Shown: positions 1 to 5,481, counted from the first letter of the stretch. The stretch: 6,326 nucleotides of DNA from a bacterium (GCA_024276815.1 JAJRWM010000069.1:1-6326), one strand, 5' to 3'. Numbers and translations: made by a program. The notes: generated by a model not told the origin, from the letters alone.

Positions 1-517
1 CATATAGCAAACTACCGTACTGCATACGGGCCAGATAGCTCTCAGGATCATACCGAACAGCTTTTTCAAAAGTAACAAGGGCCTTATCGGTTTCTTTTTT
101 CCCCAGTTGCAGGACGCCCAGAAAGACATAGGCCGGGCCGTAATCGGGATTGCTGCTGATCGCCAGCTCGAACATCTCCCGGGCTTTACCGATATCCCCT
201 ATTTTGGTATAGACATGCCCCAGCTTGGTCAGCGCCTCGGCAAAACCAGGCTCTATCGCCAGAATCGCCTGATATTCGGCGATGGCTTTATCATAGAGTC
301 TTTCCTGCTCAAAAAGATTGGCGGCCACAAAGTGAGAGTAGATATTGGCCTGGCGGATATCCTTGGCATCCAGGGAAAGTTCATATTCGGCCGGCAACAG
401 TTTCCGCATCAGGCCGCTTTCTCTGGGAACTGGCGGCTTCTCGCCGGGCTTAACGGCGTGTCTGGCACAGCCGCTGATTAAAAGTATTGATGAAAGCAGA
501 ATTAGATGTTTTTTCAT
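1..517 (-). CDS. TPR-repeat lipoprotein (C-terminus beyond window)
   Basis: The reading frame starts at an ATG (517-515) and is still open at the left edge, giving 172 visible residues. The N-terminus has two lysines, a hydrophobic stretch and a lipobox ending L-I-S-G-C17, so Cys17 should be lipidated after signal peptidase II cleavage. Ala at +2 favours the outer membrane if the organism has one. After a proline-rich linker (about 23-35) come 34-residue tetratricopeptide units at about 57-90, 91-124 and 125-158, with a fourth starting at 159. Each ends in the usual A-x-x-x-x-P pattern (LAIEP, LAISSNP, KAVRYDP). TPRs are protein-interaction scaffolds, so this is probably an assembly or secretion-associated lipoprotein with no enzymatic role; the partner cannot be read from sequence. 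An in-frame TAA lies two codons upstream, so no longer start is possible. There is no strong Shine-Dalgarno. It follows the lipM-like gene by 77 bases and is probably in the same operon. Confidence 0.85.
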   Translation of the reverse strand, partial: MKKHLILLSSILLISGCARHAVKPGEKPPVPRESGLMRKLLPAEYELSLDAKDIRQANIYSHFVAANLFEQERLYDKAIAEYQAILAIEPGFAEALTKLGHVYTKIGDIGKAREMFELAISSNPDYGPAYVFLGVLQLGKKETDKALVTFEKAVRYDPESYLARMQYGSLLY

Positions 518-594
518 AGGTTAATCATTTTAACGCTTCTCTTCGGGCAAAGGGCAATCAGGGTCACTCCCGCGGGCGTTCGTTTTTTTCTTCT

Positions 595-1398
595 TCACGC
601 CGCGACTGGCCGCGGCAGGGAAGTCAGCGTCTCCTGTATGCCCCAGCTTTCCCGGAAACCATTCAGCAACGCCGCCTTGACTTCCTCCCGAAGGACCTGT
701 CTGCCCAGCGCCGCCCTGAGGTCAGCCACCAGCGGCTCCGACGGAAGTAAACCGGAAGCCTTACCGCTTAGATACTTTCCGGCCTCACCTGGTTCACGTT
801 GGAGATAAATTGAGCCATGTTGCAGTAAATATCCTTTCTCCCGAACCTGGGCGCTGCCCAGAAGCTTAAGCCCAGCTAATTTAATTTCATAACGACCGGC
901 GCTTAAAAAACAGTCCGCTTCTCTCTGATGATCGCGGCCGCTTCTTCGTTTTTCTATTTCAGCGGCCAGCCCTAAATTAGCCAGCCCCTTTTTCAAGGCC
1001 TTGGCAATGCCCTGGAAGGAAGCGGTCACCCCGCCGCCAAAACAGGGATTGTCGATCGGCAACACCAGGCTGTAAGTCAGTTCGTTCTTATGAAATACCG
1101 CCCGCCCGCCGGTTGCCCTGCGGACAACGGCTATCCCGTCGGCCTCACACGCTGACCGGTTAATCACGTCCGCCTTCTGAAAGCGGCCCAGGGTTACCGC
1201 CGGGGGATCGAACCAGTAAAAACGGATGATGCCGGCCACCGGCAAATCCGGAGCCAGAGTCAGGAGTTTTTTATCCAGCGCCATGTTAAACCTGGCCTCA
1301 CCGCCGCCTGAATCCAGAACCAGCCAAGGGTTATTTGTAGGCTTGATTTTCGCTCCCCCAGTAGATTGGCTTACGATCAAAAAAGTGCTGCGCTTCAA
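595..1398 (-). CDS. lipM: Lipoyl-family octanoyltransferase, LipM type (biotin/lipoate ligase fold)
   Basis: Likely moves the octanoyl group from acyl carrier protein to a lipoyl-domain lysine (glycine cleavage GcvH in the LipM paradigm), the first step of lipoate synthesis in the cytoplasm. Numbering from the TTG at 1398, the family signatures are: F37-NMALD-42; F60-YWFDPPAVTLGRFQ-74; R93-RATGGRAVFH-103 followed by E106-LTYS; D162-CF-164, with Cys163 where LipM has its catalytic cysteine; and K178-LLGSAQ-184 followed by LLQHGSI. The protein is a single catalytic domain (267 residues or fewer) without the extra C-terminal domain of E. coli LplA. The cysteine also favours LipM over a ligase. 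LipL amidotransferase or a lipoate ligase are alternatives. The start is uncertain. The TTG at 1398 overlaps the glpX end by 68 bases and has no convincing ribosome site. Homologues begin near residue 20, where GGGGGAG lies 5 bases before an ATC codon (1347-1345). Confidence 0.85.
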   Translation of the reverse strand: MKRSTFLIVSQSTGGAKIKPTNNPWLVLDSGGGEARFNMALDKKLLTLAPDLPVAGIIRFYWFDPPAVTLGRFQKADVINRSACEADGIAVVRRATGGRAVFHKNELTYSLVLPIDNPCFGGGVTASFQGIAKALKKGLANLGLAAEIEKRRSGRDHQREADCFLSAGRYEIKLAGLKLLGSAQVREKGYLLQHGSIYLQREPGEAGKYLSGKASGLLPSEPLVADLRAALGRQVLREEVKAALLNGFRESWGIQETLTSLPRPVAA

Positions 1399-2314
1399 TG
1401 AATCTGATCGTACCGCTCTTGCCCCGCATCACCATCGAATGGGTATAGGCGCCGCCCTTGAAGAACCTGACGCCCTTGAGCATGGAGCCATCCGTGACTC
1501 CGGTGGCGGCGAAGAAAATATCATTGCCACTGGCCAGATCGTCAAGCCGGTATATTTTTTCCAGGTCGCTGATGCCCATTTTTTTGGCCCGTTCTTTTTC
1601 CTGTTCGTTGCGAAACTTTAATCTGCCCAGCATATCGCCGCCCATACATTTTAAGGCCGCGGCGGCTAAAACACCTTCCGGCGCCCCGCCGGTTCCCATC
1701 ATCATGTCGATGCCCGATTCAGGGATCGCCGTCGCCACGGCCGCGGCGACATCTCCATCGGTAATCAGGCGGATGCGCGCCCCGGCCTTGCGAATCACGT
1801 TGATCAACTCAACGTGGCGTTCCCGGTCGAGGACCATTACGGTTATCTCCTCAACCTGTCTGCCCAGCGCTTTGGCAACCCGCTTAATATTTTCCTCCGG
1901 TGGTGCGTCAATATCAATACAACCCACGGCCTGAGGTCCGACAGCTATTTTCTGCATGTAGGTGTCAGGGGAATGCAAGAAAGAGCCCTTGGGCGCGGCG
2001 GCAATTACCGACAGGGCGTTAGGGCCGCCATGGGCGGTCAGGGTTGTTCCTTCCAGCGGATCCAGAGCGATATCCAGTTCCGGCGGCGCTCCCGACCCGA
2101 CCTTTTCTCCGATATACAACATCGGGGCTTCGTCGCGCTCTCCTTCGCCGATAACAACGGTTCCGTCCATGCTTACGACATCAAAAGCCCGCCGCATATA
2201 ATCAACCGCCGCCTGGTCCGCGGCTTTTTCGTCACCCAGTCCCACCCAGCGGGCCGATGCCAGCGCGGCGGCCTCGGTTACCCTGACAAATTCCATCGCC
2301 AAGTTTCTATCCAT
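1331..2314 (-). CDS. glpX: Class II fructose-1,6-bisphosphatase
   Basis: Hydrolyses fructose 1,6-bisphosphate to fructose 6-phosphate in gluconeogenesis; some relatives also act on sedoheptulose 1,7-bisphosphate. From the ATG at 2314 the protein is 327 residues, close to the usual 320-340. Metal and substrate residues known from E. coli GlpX fall at the same numbers here: Asp33 (in K30-AADQAAVD), Glu57 (in IGEGERDEAPM), Asp85 with Glu88 and Thr90 (in DPLEGTT), and Glu213 (in GTGGAPEG). All core residues look intact, so the enzyme should be active. The ATG at 2314 is chosen because a GGGAGG ribosome site sits 7 bases upstream; an in-frame TTG at 2329 lies at that site and is rejected. It is first in its operon, behind a sigma70-type promoter, and its end overlaps the lipM-like frame. 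The window does not show whether it serves gluconeogenesis or carbon fixation. Confidence 0.96.
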   Translation of the reverse strand: MDRNLAMEFVRVTEAAALASARWVGLGDEKAADQAAVDYMRRAFDVVSMDGTVVIGEGERDEAPMLYIGEKVGSGAPPELDIALDPLEGTTLTAHGGPNALSVIAAAPKGSFLHSPDTYMQKIAVGPQAVGCIDIDAPPEENIKRVAKALGRQVEEITVMVLDRERHVELINVIRKAGARIRLITDGDVAAAVATAIPESGIDMMMGTGGAPEGVLAAAALKCMGGDMLGRLKFRNEQEKERAKKMGISDLEKIYRLDDLASGNDIFFAATGVTDGSMLKGVRFFKGGAYTHSMVMRGKSGTIRFIEAQHFFDRKPIYWGSENQAYK

Positions 2315-2328
2315 CTTGAAACCTCCCA
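2307..2328 (-). promoter_or_regulatory. glpX ribosome binding site deciding the start
   Basis: On the minus strand GGGAGG is followed by TTTCAAG and then ATG (2314-2312). The near-perfect Shine-Dalgarno with 7-base spacing selects this ATG over the longer in-frame TTG start. Confidence 0.8.
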
Positions 2329-2375
2329 ATTCCAGTCTAATAACACGATAATTGCTATAGGTTTACAGAAGTTAA

Positions 2376-2405
2376 ATTCTACCAACATTATCCCATCCTT
2401 GTCAA
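2376..2405 (-). promoter_or_regulatory. Sigma70-type promoter of glpX operon
   Basis: On the minus strand a perfect -35 TTGACA (2405-2400) is followed after 18 bases by TAGAAT (2381-2376), a 5-of-6 match to the -10 consensus. Predicted transcription would begin near 2369, leaving a leader of about 55 bases before the glpX ATG. No ORF or riboswitch structure was recognised in that leader. Confidence 0.75.
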
Positions 2406-2415
2406 CCGGGGGAAC

Positions 2416-2443
2416 TCCTGGAGGCTGCCCGGCCCGGCCAGGA
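2416..2443. repeat. Inverted repeat just upstream of glpX -35
   Basis: TCCTGG (2416-2421) and CCAGGA (2438-2443) are perfect 6-base inverted arms around a very GC-rich 16-base centre, ending 10 bases upstream of the -35 box. It could be an operator or a hairpin from the upstream unit. No T-tract follows it in the gene direction, so it is not called a terminator. The rest of the 233-base gap (2315-2547) holds only the promoter, this repeat and the candidate terminator. Confidence 0.3.
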
Positions 2444-2501
2444 TCACTCAACTATCAAACAAAAAGCAAGAACAAGAACCTTCCCGAAAAACATTTTTGG
2501 G

Positions 2502-2538
2502 AAAAAAGCTTCTCCCGCATAGCTTCCGCTCAAGCTTT
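2502..2538 (-). terminator. Candidate terminator after the DUF2284 gene
   Basis: Reading the minus strand, AAAGCTT (2538-2532) and AAGCTTT (2511-2505) can pair as a 7-bp stem around a 20-base loop, and the T-run continues for three more bases. It begins 9 bases after the DUF2284 stop codon, where an operon end is expected before the glpX promoter. The stem is AT-rich and the loop is long, so it is weak. A second bulged hairpin (TTCCC with GGGAA, 2481-2503) follows, with a T-rich tract after it. Confidence 0.4.
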
Positions 2539-2547
2539 AGACTTTTA

Positions 2548-3351
2548 TTATTCATAAAAGACGGCGCCGACAGCGCTGACAAAGGTGGCGGTTTGTTCAT
2601 CAGCGCTCCATTCGAGGTCAAAATCAAAACACTCGCTGACCAGCGCGATGACGTTGACTCCCAGTGATTCAAGGCTGACTATTTGCCGGTCAGGTTGAAG
2701 ACATTCGTGCCCATCCAGCTCAACGACACATTTTTGACAGGCAGAGCAGGCGCCTGAACCGGCGATAATAAAACCTTGCTTGCGGTAAGCCAGCAAGATG
2801 CCGACCAGCAAATCCCTGGTCAGCTGATGCCCGGCGCGATATTTGTCTTCCGCGGCAAGACAAGCAAAATATTCCAGTCCGATACGGACACATACGACCC
2901 TGGCCGTTTTCGCTCCCTTGATATGCCGGGCAAAGGTCGGACTGTGCGGCGGACAGGATAAATTTTTGTTGTATTTGCCGCAGCCTTCACAATGTTGCTT
3001 GTAGACCGCGTTCTGGTCAAAATCCTCAACCGGCAGAAAGCCTTCGAACTTTTCGTAAAGGATGATGTGCCCCGATTGGTCAGCGTATTCGAGGACTTCC
3101 ACCGTTTGCCGGTTTCTTTGCCTTAGTTCAACCGTCAACAGGTCAATTCGTTTCCGATATTCCCGGCATTTTTCCTCATAGTCCCGTTTGTGGGCTTCCA
3201 CGATATGAGCGTCGATGTGAACCGTTGTCTTGAGCAGGGTATAGCGAAGTATTTCTTCTTCTTCCGCAAGGTATTCCCGGACGAGCGTCAGCTCTTTTTC
3301 CAGTTCCTCAACGGTCATCTCATGCGGTTGTTTTCCGGTCCGGGTAATCAA
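2548..3351 (-). CDS. DUF2284 cysteine-rich metal-binding protein with N-terminal coiled coil
   Basis: From the TTG at 3351 the protein has 267 residues in two parts. Residues about 12-85 are highly charged and heptad-like (EELEKEL, LAEEEEIL, EEKCREYRKRIDLL, VELRQRN), predicting a coiled coil. Residues about 95-267 match DUF2284: C121-x2-C124-x8-C133-PP, then C202-x2-C205-x2-C208-x8-C217, followed by VSLESLGVNVIAL. The second cluster has ferredoxin-like spacing, so a 4Fe-4S cluster is plausible, though the family function is unknown. No signal peptide is seen, so it is probably cytoplasmic. It lies 39 bases after argJ and is probably co-transcribed. The TTG has a GGAG 10 bases upstream. An internal ATG at 3318 would remove only 11 residues and is the main alternative. 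No role in arginine synthesis can be inferred beyond proximity. Confidence 0.8.
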   Translation of the reverse strand: MITRTGKQPHEMTVEELEKELTLVREYLAEEEEILRYTLLKTTVHIDAHIVEAHKRDYEEKCREYRKRIDLLTVELRQRNRQTVEVLEYADQSGHIILYEKFEGFLPVEDFDQNAVYKQHCEGCGKYNKNLSCPPHSPTFARHIKGAKTARVVCVRIGLEYFACLAAEDKYRAGHQLTRDLLVGILLAYRKQGFIIAGSGACSACQKCVVELDGHECLQPDRQIVSLESLGVNVIALVSECFDFDLEWSADEQTATFVSAVGAVFYE

Positions 3352-3390
3352 GGCGCTGATTCTCCATGAAAAAGATAAACTGGGCCGGCT

Positions 3391-4599
3391 TCAGCTACGG
3401 TAGTCGGCGTTTATTCTGACATATTCATAGCTCAGATCGCTGGTCCAGATCCAGTTTGACGCTTCGCCAACGCCTAACGAGATATTAATATCGATCTCGG
3501 GTTTCTTTAGTAAGTCCCCCAGCGGCCCCTCCGGCAGCGGGATGACCGGTTCCCCGTTTTCAAACACGCAAATGGAACCAAAAGCGATGCTGAGCCTGGT
3601 CGGATCAAGTTCAACGCCGGCATTGCCCAGCGCCATAAGCACCCGCCCCCAGTTGGCGTCCTCGCCAAAAAGGGCTGTTTTTACCAGGTTGGAATTGGCT
3701 ACTTTACGGGCGATCTTATCGGCTTCAGCCATATTCTGGGCGTTATTTACCGTAATTGTGATAAATTTTGTCGCCCCTTCGCCGTCCTTGACGATCATTC
3801 TGGCCAGTTTTTGGCAAATTACGGTTAAATTACGCGAAAAGACCCGGTAATCATCGTCTGCTTTGTCGATTAAGGGGTTGTTTGCCGCTCCATTGGCTAA
3901 AATAAGCGCCATGTCATTGGTGCTGGTGTCGCCGTCAACCGTCAACCGGTGAAAGGAGGAATCTACGGCCCCGCGCAAAGCTTTTTCCAGCAAGGGGGCG
4001 GAAATCGCTATGTCTGACGTGAGAAAAACCAACATGGTGGCCATGTTCGGCTCGATCATGCCAACCCCCTTGGCCATAGCGCCGATTTTAACTGCCGTAT
4101 CGTTAATCTCAAAGCTGAGAGCCGCCTCTTTGGCGTAGGTGTCCGTGGTCATGATCGCTTCCGCCGACCGACCGCCTCCCTCAACCGACCGGGCGGCAAT
4201 CAACCGGTCCAGTGACGCTTCGATCTTGTCAACCGGCAAGGGCACGCCGATGACGCCGGTTGAAGCCGGCAGTATTTCCGCTGGCGGGATTTTCAGCTTG
4301 CCGGCCAGGACACTGACTAATGACCTGGTTTCCGCCAAGCCTTTAGGCCCGGTGGCGCAGTTGGCGTTATCGCTGTTGATGAAAAAGGCCCGGGCTTTTC
4401 CGGATTTAAGATGCTCAGCGGTTATAACACAGGTATTGGCTTGGACCCGATTTTTGGTAATCATGCCGGCGGCGGCGGCCGGTTGTGACGTGGTAACCAA
4501 AGCTAAATCTTTTTTCTTGTCACTTTTAATGCCGGCGTTAATGCCGCTGGCGATAAAATCCAGCGGAGAAGTGATCCCCCCGTCCTTAATCCAGTCCAC
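3391..4599 (-). CDS. argJ: Glutamate N-acetyltransferase / ornithine acetyltransferase
   Basis: Transfers the acetyl group from N-acetylornithine to glutamate, recycling acetyl in arginine biosynthesis; bifunctional forms also use acetyl-CoA. The 402-residue length is typical. Family signatures in order: AAGMITKNRVQAN (43-55), NSDNANCATGPKG (75-87), STGVIGVPLP (113-122), IMTTDTYAK (149-157), KGVGMIEPNMATML (177-190), DGDTSTND (222-229), and the ending YVRINADYR. The precursor should self-cleave between Ala187 and Thr188, making Thr188 the catalytic N-terminus of the beta chain. The loop is NCATG where many homologues have NACTG. Whether it is mono- or bifunctional cannot be read from sequence. 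The start is GTG at 4599, with GAGG 8 bases upstream; the nearby ATG at 4613 is out of frame. No other arg gene is in the window, so this is not a classic argCJB cluster. Confidence 0.95.
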   Translation of the reverse strand: MDWIKDGGITSPLDFIASGINAGIKSDKKKDLALVTTSQPAAAAGMITKNRVQANTCVITAEHLKSGKARAFFINSDNANCATGPKGLAETRSLVSVLAGKLKIPPAEILPASTGVIGVPLPVDKIEASLDRLIAARSVEGGGRSAEAIMTTDTYAKEAALSFEINDTAVKIGAMAKGVGMIEPNMATMLVFLTSDIAISAPLLEKALRGAVDSSFHRLTVDGDTSTNDMALILANGAANNPLIDKADDDYRVFSRNLTVICQKLARMIVKDGEGATKFITITVNNAQNMAEADKIARKVANSNLVKTALFGEDANWGRVLMALGNAGVELDPTRLSIAFGSICVFENGEPVIPLPEGPLGDLLKKPEIDINISLGVGEASNWIWTSDLSYEYVRINADYRS

Positions 4600-4636
4600 T
4601 GCCCCAACCTCATGAAAAGTGAAATTATTAACGCTA

Positions 4637-4645
4637 ATTATAACA
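4637..4645 (-). promoter_or_regulatory. Extended -10 promoter of argJ
   Basis: On the minus strand TGT-TATAAT gives a perfect -10 hexamer (4642-4637) with the extended TGn motif directly before it. No good -35 is present 16-18 bases upstream (CCTCAG region), which is acceptable for extended -10 promoters. Initiation near 4630 would leave a leader of about 30 bases containing the GAGG ribosome site. Confidence 0.65.
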
Positions 4646-4647
4646 CA

Positions 4648-4662
4648 CAGGTCTACGACCTG
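4648..4662. promoter_or_regulatory. Perfect palindrome in the argJ promoter, possible operator
   Basis: CAGGTC-TAC-GACCTG is a perfect inverted repeat with 6-base arms and a 3-base centre. It begins 6 bases upstream of the argJ -10 hexamer and spans the spacer and -35 position, where a dimeric regulator would block polymerase. It does not resemble the AT-rich ARG box, so no regulator is named. Confidence 0.45.
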
Positions 4663-4669
4663 AGGATGC

Positions 4670-4715
4670 TTGCCTTCGGCACAGGCCGGTGGCCTGCTTT
4701 AATTGCCTTCGGCAC
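4670..4715. repeat. 13-bp direct repeat pair
   Basis: TTGCCTTCGGCAC occurs at 4670-4682 and again, exactly, at 4703-4715, a 33-base period. On the plus strand each copy forms a TGCC/GGCA stem with a UUCG tetraloop. The 20 bases between them include the palindrome CAGGCC-GGT-GGCCTG (4682-4696). The second copy lies inside the left arm of the foldback element and the first straddles its left edge. Confidence 0.75.
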
Positions 4716-4831
4716 CTCAAAACCGCTCGCAAAGAGTTGCTCGCTTGGGTATTACCTAATACATAGCCGAGTACTTTTACGAGGCGGAATCAAAAATCGC
4801 AAAGCGGATTAAACAGGCCCACCGGCCTGTT
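4681..4831. repeat. Foldback element: long imperfect palindrome, MITE-like or structured RNA
   Basis: The two ends are inverted copies: the 23 bases at 4681-4703 read inward match 4830-4808 read inward on the other strand except for one G gap and one C gap (ACAGGCCGGTGG, CCTG, TTTAAT shared). The centre is a perfect palindrome, GTATTA-CC-TAATAC (4749-4762), whose middle coincides with the midpoint of the end repeats. Between the TTTAAT and GTATTA blocks the two arms are equal in length. They keep shared blocks in the same order, such as CCGC, TCG, AAA, AG and CTCG. Many arm differences would be G-U pairs in a minus-strand transcript. The element has no coding capacity that can be defended. 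It fills the eda-argJ gap, overlaps the eda stop codon and ends shortly before the argJ promoter. No target-site duplication is evident. Confidence 0.7.
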
Positions 4832-4832
4832 A
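4806..4832 (-). terminator. Hairpin at the end of eda, likely terminator
   Basis: On the minus strand AACAGGCC-GGTG-GGCCTGTT forms a perfect 8-bp GC-rich stem with a 4-base loop (4831-4812), followed by TAAT rather than a long T-tract. Its first bases overlap the eda stop codon (4832-4830). It is also the right end of the foldback element, so the element may supply the terminator for the DUF547-eda unit. Confidence 0.5.
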
Positions 4833-5471
4833 AGTTTTGAGCCAGAGGTATGATTGCAGCGTTTTTACTACACTGCGGGCGGTATGAGCTATTTTATCGA
4901 TTTGCTTACTGGCCAGGGCTTCGGGTTCAATCAGCGAAGTCGATAAACCCACCGCTTTTACCCCGCTTTGAAGGTAGGAAATCATGTTCTTGGGAGTAAC
5001 GCCGCCGCTGGCCAGGATGTTCAGTTCAGGCATCGGCCCTTTAAGGTATCTTATGTAATCAGGTCCGCCCATCGACCCCACCGGGAAAACTTTCACCAGG
5101 TCGGCGCCCAGGCTATGAGCCTGCCAGACCTCGGTTGGCGTCAAGCCGCCGCTGGCGATAAAAACGGAAGCTTTTTTCGCGGTTCTGATTATCTTTTCCT
5201 CGCAGATGGGCGAGACAATAAATTTTACGCCGGCCGAGACGGCTTCCTTCGCTTGTTCCGCGGTGTTAACGGAACCGGCGCCAATCCAGACCTCCGAAGT
5301 CGAGGACAGTTTTTTTATCACCTCAATAGCGTCCGGTGTGGTCAGGGTTATTTCCACCAGTTTAAGGCCGCCACTAATGACCGCTTCGGCCGCCGTCAGC
5401 GCCGCCTCCGGCGAATCTGTCCTGACCACGGCGAAGATTTTGTTTTTAGTTACAAAGTCTTTATCAGTCAT
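4830..5471 (-). CDS. eda: KDPG/KHG aldolase family protein (Eda-like, substrate uncertain)
   Basis: A class I aldolase of the Eda family, expected to cleave a 2-keto-3-deoxy sugar-acid phosphate (or 4-hydroxy-2-oxoglutarate) to pyruvate plus an aldehyde. Its 213 residues match the usual single TIM-barrel length. Landmarks: VVR (15-17), V39-EITLTTP with catalytic Glu40, GAGSVNT (64-70), VSP with Pro88, LTPTEV (110-115), V126-KVFP with Schiff-base Lys127, GGP-YIRYLKGP, and ASGGVTPKN. Differences from E. coli Eda are Thr44 at the Arg49 position, Ser67 for Thr73, SPI for SPG, ASGG for the usual PGxxTPTE proline segment and for PTGG, and GLSTSLI for GGSWL. Related aldolases such as DgoA vary at some of these sites, so substrate is left open. 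The ATG at 5471 lies 10 bases after the DUF547 stop, implying translational coupling. The stop codon sits in the end of the foldback element. Confidence 0.87.
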   Translation of the reverse strand: MTDKDFVTKNKIFAVVRTDSPEAALTAAEAVISGGLKLVEITLTTPDAIEVIKKLSSTSEVWIGAGSVNTAEQAKEAVSAGVKFIVSPICEEKIIRTAKKASVFIASGGLTPTEVWQAHSLGADLVKVFPVGSMGGPDYIRYLKGPMPELNILASGGVTPKNMISYLQSGVKAVGLSTSLIEPEALASKQIDKIAHTARSVVKTLQSYLWLKT

Positions 5472-5481
5472 GAATTAAGGC

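Noticed and set aside
555-590. Terminator between the lipM-like gene and the TPR gene
   Set aside because: ACTCCCGCGGGCGT is nearly palindromic and a T-run follows on the plus strand, but there is no room for a loop, and no gene is transcribed on that strand.
107-808. Plus-strand ORFs opposite the TPR lipoprotein and lipM-like gene
   Set aside because: The minus-strand frames here carry clear TPR, lipobox and lipoyl-transferase motifs. The plus-strand frames carry none.
1814-2557. Plus-strand 247-codon ORF opposite glpX
   Set aside because: It lies mainly antisense to glpX, whose catalytic residues are all intact, and has no recognisable motif. High GC at codon positions explains the long shadow frame.
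2448-2672. Minus-strand 74-codon ORF overlapping the end of the DUF2284 gene
   Set aside because: It is out of frame with the DUF2284 domain, has no ribosome site and no domain, and ends inside the intergenic gap.
4670-4715. Minimal CRISPR array
   Set aside because: Only two 13-base repeats with one palindromic 20-base spacer and no cas genes. Repeats are too short.
4612-4812. Plus-strand 66-codon ORF across the eda-argJ gap
   Set aside because: It has no ribosome site, runs across the argJ promoter and then most of the foldback element, and its peptide shows no recognisable domain. It is best explained as a chance frame in a repeat.
4681-4840. Integron attC site
   Set aside because: GTTAAGT at 4829-4835 fits GTTRRRY and the region is palindromic, but no matching RYYYAAC lies at the other end and no cassette-like genes or integrase are present.
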